Origin: Oscillospiraceae bacterium
GTDB lineage: Bacteria > Bacillota > Clostridia > Oscillospirales > Oscillospiraceae
Assembly (NCBI GenBank): GCA_017621795.1
Contig: JAGASJ010000003.1
Location: 29,755 to 93,754, forward strand
Direction of reading: 5' to 3'
DNA: 64,000 nt
Program-made: the position numbers and the translations under genes
The notes under the pieces: model-generated
The model's database searches: none
Told to the model about the DNA's origin: nothing
What the model saw: only the letters and a program-made list of their open reading frames with translations
Part shown: positions 61,043 to 64,000 of the stretch, one piece after another
Layout of the letters: every line of letters begins with the position of its first letter
How positions within the stretch are numbered: position 1 is the first letter of the stretch

Positions 61043-62104
61043 ATGCCTAGTGGACTCTTTGGCATTGTACATTCTAATCGCGAGGATGACAAGCACTGGA
61101 CCAAAAACTGCTTCAATTCATCTTTTCCCACGGCGTTGGCCTGCTATATGATGGAACATAATATGCCTGCCATCTATGCAAAATTGGCAGTTGTTGATAA
61201 TGAACTGAAAGTTGTTTGCGAGGAAATTTCCATCAACGAACTGTTCAACTGCGGGACTTTACATCCGCAAGACCTTGATTTCCATTTTGAGTCAAAGTTT
61301 AATCCGTATCAAGCCTATTGCATTGACGCAATTGACCCTATCGACTTGGTGGTTAAAGATACAAGTGGCAATTTCTTGGCCCCTGTGGAAGTAAAATTGA
61401 CCGTGTTGCCGACAAGTGCAACAGCGGATAGACCGGAGGCTGAATGGGCTAGTGAGATCGTAGTGCGAACAGCAACAACATCTTATCTGGCACTCGGCGT
61501 ATGGGATGCTGTAAAAGATCATCGCGATCGGGTCAGAGATATTTTTGAAGATGTCTGTGGCGGGATTGGCTCTTGGACAAATGATTATGAGATGGCTCAC
61601 AAAACCGCCAGCCTCAGAGATGCGCTGAATGTATTTGAGCGGGAGTTCATTGATTATCAGCGTCCGCTTGTTATGCAACCGATTTGGAAAACCCGAGGAC
61701 AAACCCCGCTGTTGTCTGACGAAGCATTTGATATTGTGGTTTGGTCTAATCTTGCCTTTTCTCGTTTGTTTATCGAAAATGAGATTAAAGAGACGATGAG
61801 CAGACCTATGCGGGCAACTGCAAGAATGGCGCGTTGCATTTGGGAGCTTAGCCGTTCAGGCCGTGTCCGTATGGAGGATATCTACCGGCAAATGACTTTT
61901 GGACAACAGAACGATAAGGAAGCAAACCCTGCTGGCAAAGGCTGGAGGAAGTACATATCTACTGATCGTGTCCTTCATCCCATTGTGCCCAAGACCGCAA
62001 TCAGGGAGATTCTTGCCCCTAATTACACAGAGATGTTAAAGCCTGAACGCAGATTGGACCAAACCCTTTACTATGATGCGTTGTTTACGGCTGGGAACGA
62101 GTAA
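61043..62104 (+). CDS. HindVP-family type II restriction endonuclease
   Basis: A 353-residue protein whose N-terminus (GLFGIVHSNREDDKHWTKNC then FNSSFPTALACYMM) matches the RE_HindVP family. The nuclease core is DPIDLVV ... APVEVKLT (PD-(D/E)xK type). It lies 116 bases from, and divergent to, the C5 methyltransferase. Family members such as HindVP and NlaCORFD cut GRCGYC; the site here is inferred. Confidence 0.85.
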   Translation: MPSGLFGIVHSNREDDKHWTKNCFNSSFPTALACYMMEHNMPAIYAKLAVVDNELKVVCEEISINELFNCGTLHPQDLDFHFESKFNPYQAYCIDAIDPIDLVVKDTSGNFLAPVEVKLTVLPTSATADRPEAEWASEIVVRTATTSYLALGVWDAVKDHRDRVRDIFEDVCGGIGSWTNDYEMAHKTASLRDALNVFEREFIDYQRPLVMQPIWKTRGQTPLLSDEAFDIVVWSNLAFSRLFIENEIKETMSRPMRATARMARCIWELSRSGRVRMEDIYRQMTFGQQNDKEANPAGKGWRKYISTDRVLHPIVPKTAIREILAPNYTEMLKPERRLDQTLYYDALFTAGNE

Positions 62105-62202
62105 GGTAATAGGGAAGAAAATCGTTCTGTAAACCAAGCATATATATTCTGTTAGACTCCTAAAACCATTTTAGTGTACCTACTATGCGGCATTTTAAAA
62201 AA

Positions 62203-62226
62203 TTTTCCCTTATTTTTCCCCTTATT
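62203..62226. repeat. Direct repeat near attR (possible integrase arm sites)
   Basis: CCCTTATTTTTCCCCTTATT closely matches the TTTCCCCTTATT pair at 45867-45889 near attL, in the same orientation. GGTTAAC occurs at about 62240 and 62304. The rest of 62105-62341 is non-coding. Confidence 0.45.
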
Positions 62227-62341
62227 GGGGTGGTAATAGGTGGTTAACCATGGTATTTAGTGGGATGTAAATGTTCGGAAAACCCATAGAAATGGTGCTA
62301 AATGGTTAACAAAAGTTAAGAAAACGAAAAAACTATGGCAA

Positions 62342-62365
62342 TTCAAGTCCTAGTGCCCCTGCCAA
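62342..62365 (+). repeat. attR (copy of the tRNA-Trp 3' end)
   Basis: TTCAAGTCCTAGTGCCCC then TGCCAA; one base (T to A) differs from the intact tRNA. It forms the left arm of a perfect palindrome that runs to 62419. Confidence 0.88.
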
Positions 62366-62419
62366 AAAAGACCACACCTTTCGGTGTGGTCTTTTTTGGC
62401 AGGGGCACTAGGACTTGAA
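62342..62419. repeat. Perfect 37-bp inverted repeat built on attR
   Basis: The 37 bases 62342-62378 are repeated exactly, inverted, at 62383-62419 across a TTTC loop. The centre (AAAAGACCACACC / GGTGTGGTCTTTT) is the presumed old tRNA-Trp terminator; the outer 24 bases are the tRNA end and its mirror. Confidence 0.9.
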
Positions 62420-62424
62420 AGGGC

Positions 62425-62542
62425 GGCACCAGTCCGCAGACTGGTGCAAAAATTGAGAGCTGGCGAGCAATTTTTAGCCCGTGGGAAAGTCCATTGACAA
62501 CTGACGGCAATCCGTAGGATTGTTGGCAGTTGTCAATTTTTT
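62425..62542 (+). terminator. Two hairpins right of attR
   Basis: GCACCAGTC / GACTGGTGC at 62426-62447 and a longer TTGACAACTG / CAGTTGTCAA stem (62494-62536) followed by TTTTTT. 62420-62550 is otherwise non-coding. Confidence 0.65.
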
Positions 62543-62550
62543 CGGTTACA

Positions 62551-62700
62551 TTGCCTTCGGCAGTGAAATATTGCTTCGCAATGTGAAATGTGCTGCGGCA
62601 CATAGGGATTTATTTCATTTCACTTGATGCGCAAGCATCAAATTTCACAATTCGCAAAGCGAATTATTTCACATTTTGCCGCAGGGCAAAATATTTCACT
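62551..62700. repeat. Multi-hairpin intergenic repeat, copy 2
   Basis: Homologous to 33234-33381. Hairpin arms differ in sequence but stay paired (for example GTGCTGCGGCAC against GCCTGCGGGC). The outer left part of copy 1 is missing here. Confidence 0.8.
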
Positions 62701-62716
62701 AAAAATAGTCAGAATT

Positions 62717-62757
62717 AAGGCTCTGCGGCCGCTTTCAACCAGCCCCCGCAGAGCCTT
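62717..62757. terminator. Terminator-like hairpin
   Basis: AAGGCTCTGCGG / CCGCAGAGCCTT with a 17-base loop, T-rich after. The gene it serves is not apparent. Confidence 0.55.
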
Positions 62758-62800
62758 TTCTTTATAAAATTCAGGTACAATTTAACGAAAGGTCGCTGCT

Positions 62801-62872
62801 GTGTGCATTTTCTCCCATAGGGTGTGCAGACTACGGTGAGGGGGTGTGCATTTCCCACTAAAGGGGTGTGCA
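62801..62872. repeat. Four GTGTGCA iterons at 21-22-bp spacing
   Basis: GTGTGCA at 62801, 62822, 62844 and 62866, three of them preceded by G-runs. Two helical turns apart, on one face of the DNA. Confidence 0.7.
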
Positions 62873-62882
62873 AACGACAAAA

Positions 62883-62906
62883 ACACACAGAACCGTCCCC
62901 TGTGCT
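62883..62906. repeat. Left member of a 24-bp inverted repeat
   Basis: ACACACAGAACCGTCCCC then TGTGCT; its mirror is at 63649-63672 (23/24 matching). Confidence 0.75.
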
Positions 62907-62972
62907 AATATTCCTGCAACATATGTTCAATGCTCTGATGGTCAAGTTTCATTTTCGTAAATCATAACCACA

Positions 62973-63006
62973 AAAACGGTATGAGGAAATTCCCTCATAC
63001 CGTTTT
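62973..63006. terminator. Hairpin upstream of the 151-aa gene
   Basis: AAAACGGTATGAGG / CCTCATACCGTTTT over a short loop. Confidence 0.7.
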
Positions 63007-63022
63007 GACCAATTAGTATGTA

Positions 63023-63051
63023 TTGAAAATGCGGTCACATTGTGATATAAT
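63023..63051 (+). promoter_or_regulatory. Promoter of the 151-aa membrane protein gene
   Basis: TTGAAA (63023-63028), 17 bases, TATAAT (63046-63051). Confidence 0.7.
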
Positions 63052-63093
63052 CAGTTCGATAAATCATGTATTTTTCGAATGGGAGTATATGAA

Positions 63094-63549
63094 ATGAAAA
63101 GATACACATCTTGTGCAACAAAATGGTTAGCAATCCTTACCATTATTAGTGTTGCAGTTTTAATTGCGGGAATTATTTGCATTCTTGCACATTCATCAAA
63201 TGTTGGATTACAAGTTGGGCTAACAATGTTTGGTGGTTTGATGAGCATTCTTTTTCTCTCCTGCTTTTTTGCGGAAAAAAGTAGGTACTTAACAATAGAT
63301 GACGAAAAAATTGTATTGCCAAGGGGTACAATTATAAACGAGAAAACCTCTTTTAGAAGAACTATTATTAACACAAATGAAATCTGCTCCATTAAGAGCG
63401 AGTTGCATAAAGGTGATGGAATTATTACAAAAGACACTCTTTTTCACACATTGAAGTTAAATGACGGAACGAGAATTGAGTTTACACTCTATGCCTATGG
63501 CAAAGATGCCGAAGATGAAATCTTAGCAGCAATCAAAAAACTCATTTAA
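63094..63549 (+). CDS. Membrane protein of unknown function, 151 aa
   Basis: Starts MKRYTSCATKWLAILTIISV. Two helices (about 11-32 and 40-60) are followed by a soluble beta-rich domain (SRYLTIDDEKIVLPRGTIIN ... GTRIEFTLYAYGKDAEDEIL), a layout like bacterial PH-like membrane proteins. ATG 63094 has GGGAG at 8 bases; an ATG 5 codons upstream does not. It has its own promoter and terminator and lies inside a pair of 24-bp inverted repeats. AT-rich compared with the chromosome. Confidence 0.6.
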   Translation: MKRYTSCATKWLAILTIISVAVLIAGIICILAHSSNVGLQVGLTMFGGLMSILFLSCFFAEKSRYLTIDDEKIVLPRGTIINEKTSFRRTIINTNEICSIKSELHKGDGIITKDTLFHTLKLNDGTRIEFTLYAYGKDAEDEILAAIKKLI

Positions 63550-63575
63550 CAAATTACAATTTACTCGAACAGTTT

Positions 63576-63602
63576 AAGAGCAGGACCGACGGTCCTGCTC
63601 TT
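63576..63602 (+). terminator. Terminator after the 151-aa gene
   Basis: AAGAGCAGGACC / GGTCCTGCTCTT with a GAC loop. Confidence 0.75.
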
Positions 63603-63648
63603 CATGATTCCTGGTATCCATGAAGCAATCAATCTTTTATTCCCACAA

Positions 63649-63672
63649 AGCACAGGGGACGGTTCTATGTGT
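63649..63672. repeat. Right member of the 24-bp inverted repeat
   Basis: AGCACAGGGGACGGTTCT then ATGTGT, inverted match of 62883-62906. No target duplication is evident. The following 63673-63897 shows no gene. Confidence 0.75.
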
Positions 63673-63897
63673 TAAAAGGAGGACAGGGAACAGCTCAGAG
63701 AACAGTTAACTATTCTGCGTCATCGTTTCCTGTCTCTCCTTCAGGCTAATTGCCCAAAGTCGGCAATTGGCGGGTGGTGTCTCAAAATGAGCGTGTAGGG
63801 AATGACCTATGTGTCATTCCGCAGACGATTCCTCAAATTACGCAAAGGGGAACGGCACACTAGACTGCTCCTGTAAAAACGGACAATAGACAAAAGG

Positions 63898-63931
63898 CCC
63901 CCTGATGTAGGATAATAACTACATCAGGGGG
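63898..63931 (+). promoter_or_regulatory. Hairpin that masks the RBS of the transposase ORF
   Basis: CCCCCTGATGTAG / CTACATCAGGGGG, perfect 13-bp arms. The right arm's AGGGGG is the only ribosome binding site for ATG 63939. Confidence 0.65.
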
Positions 63932-63938
63932 TATTGTT

Positions 63939-64000
63939 ATGCAACAAAGAAAATATACACATTTTAGAGAGATCGAGCCTCAGATCATAGCTATGCGAGA
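63939..64000 (+). CDS. Start of an insertion-sequence transposase ORF (partial)
   Basis: MQQRKYTHFREIEPQIIAMR is visible before the window ends. It resembles the HTH start of IS3-type orfA proteins (Y-x-H/E-Y-x-E-I-E-x-x-I-x-x-M-R). The tract 63861-63897 upstream may be the IS terminus. Family assignment needs the remaining sequence. Confidence 0.5.
   Translation, partial: MQQRKYTHFREIEPQIIAMR

Overview
The window looks like the chromosome of a low-to-moderate GC, endospore-forming Clostridia-type Firmicute, probably Oscillospirales/Ruminococcaceae. The evidence is spmAB and a SPOCS/LysM spore-type protein, sigma-A promoters of TTGACA-17-TATAAT type, strong AGGAGG ribosome binding sites, a dcw cluster of clostridial layout, a MurE with the meso-DAP motif DNPR, and gut-type glycosidases (GH38, GH13). 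No species can be named from the sequence alone.

Layout. 1-3218: end of an endonuclease IV gene, then an FHA-FtsW fusion overlapping a class B penicillin-binding protein. 3285-8368: a complete branched-chain amino acid ABC operon (livJHMGF). 8488-10178: a small membrane protein and a SPOCS/LysM protein with a sigma-E-like promoter. 10412-12576: two CobW-type GTPases, one carrying a His/Cys-rich 16-residue repeat and one fused to a DUF1980-like domain. 12617-15654 (minus): spmB, spmA, rsmI, trmN6 and a ferredoxin. 15846-18152: a ClpC-type unfoldase. 18237-30835: the dcw cluster mraZ-rsmH-ftsL-pbp-murE-murF-mraY-ftsW-murG-ftsQ, then ftsZ on its own promoter. 30896-33161: a methyltransferase, hslO and a five-tRNA operon. 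33437-34896: a small accessory block between two look-alike terminators. 34914-43374: an MFS and ABC-associated group, a GH38 glycosidase, tcdA, and divergent cysK/cysE. 43415-45419 (minus): a GH13 enzyme and a tiny Cys-rich protein. 45588-45769: two tRNA genes.

45747-62365 is a 16.6-kb integrative element in the 3' end of tRNA-Trp. A 24-bp direct repeat of the tRNA end (one mismatch) marks both junctions. It encodes an integrase, an excisionase-like protein preceded by two tiny ORFs, a second tyrosine recombinase, a 1.6-kb non-coding tract of 24-bp repeats and long palindromes, three small regulators or unknowns, a SLOG protein, two unknown helical proteins, an operon-like run of membrane AAA+ ATPase / ClpP-like protease / VirD4-like ATPase / lipoprotein, and a HindVP-family restriction-modification system. 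No relaxase or type IV secretion channel is visible, so it is more likely a defence-carrying satellite or mobilizable island than a self-transmissible ICE.

62366-64000 is repeat-rich: a perfect 37-bp inverted repeat built on the attR copy of the tRNA end, a second copy of a multi-hairpin element also present at 33.2 kb, four GTGTGCA iterons at 21-22-bp spacing, a gene bounded by 24-bp inverted repeats, and the start of an insertion-sequence transposase whose ribosome binding site is folded into a hairpin.

The most interesting unexplained material is the repeat/palindrome tract beside the second recombinase, the AAA+/ClpP/VirD4-like module with a shared 12-bp operator-like palindrome, and the inverted attR.
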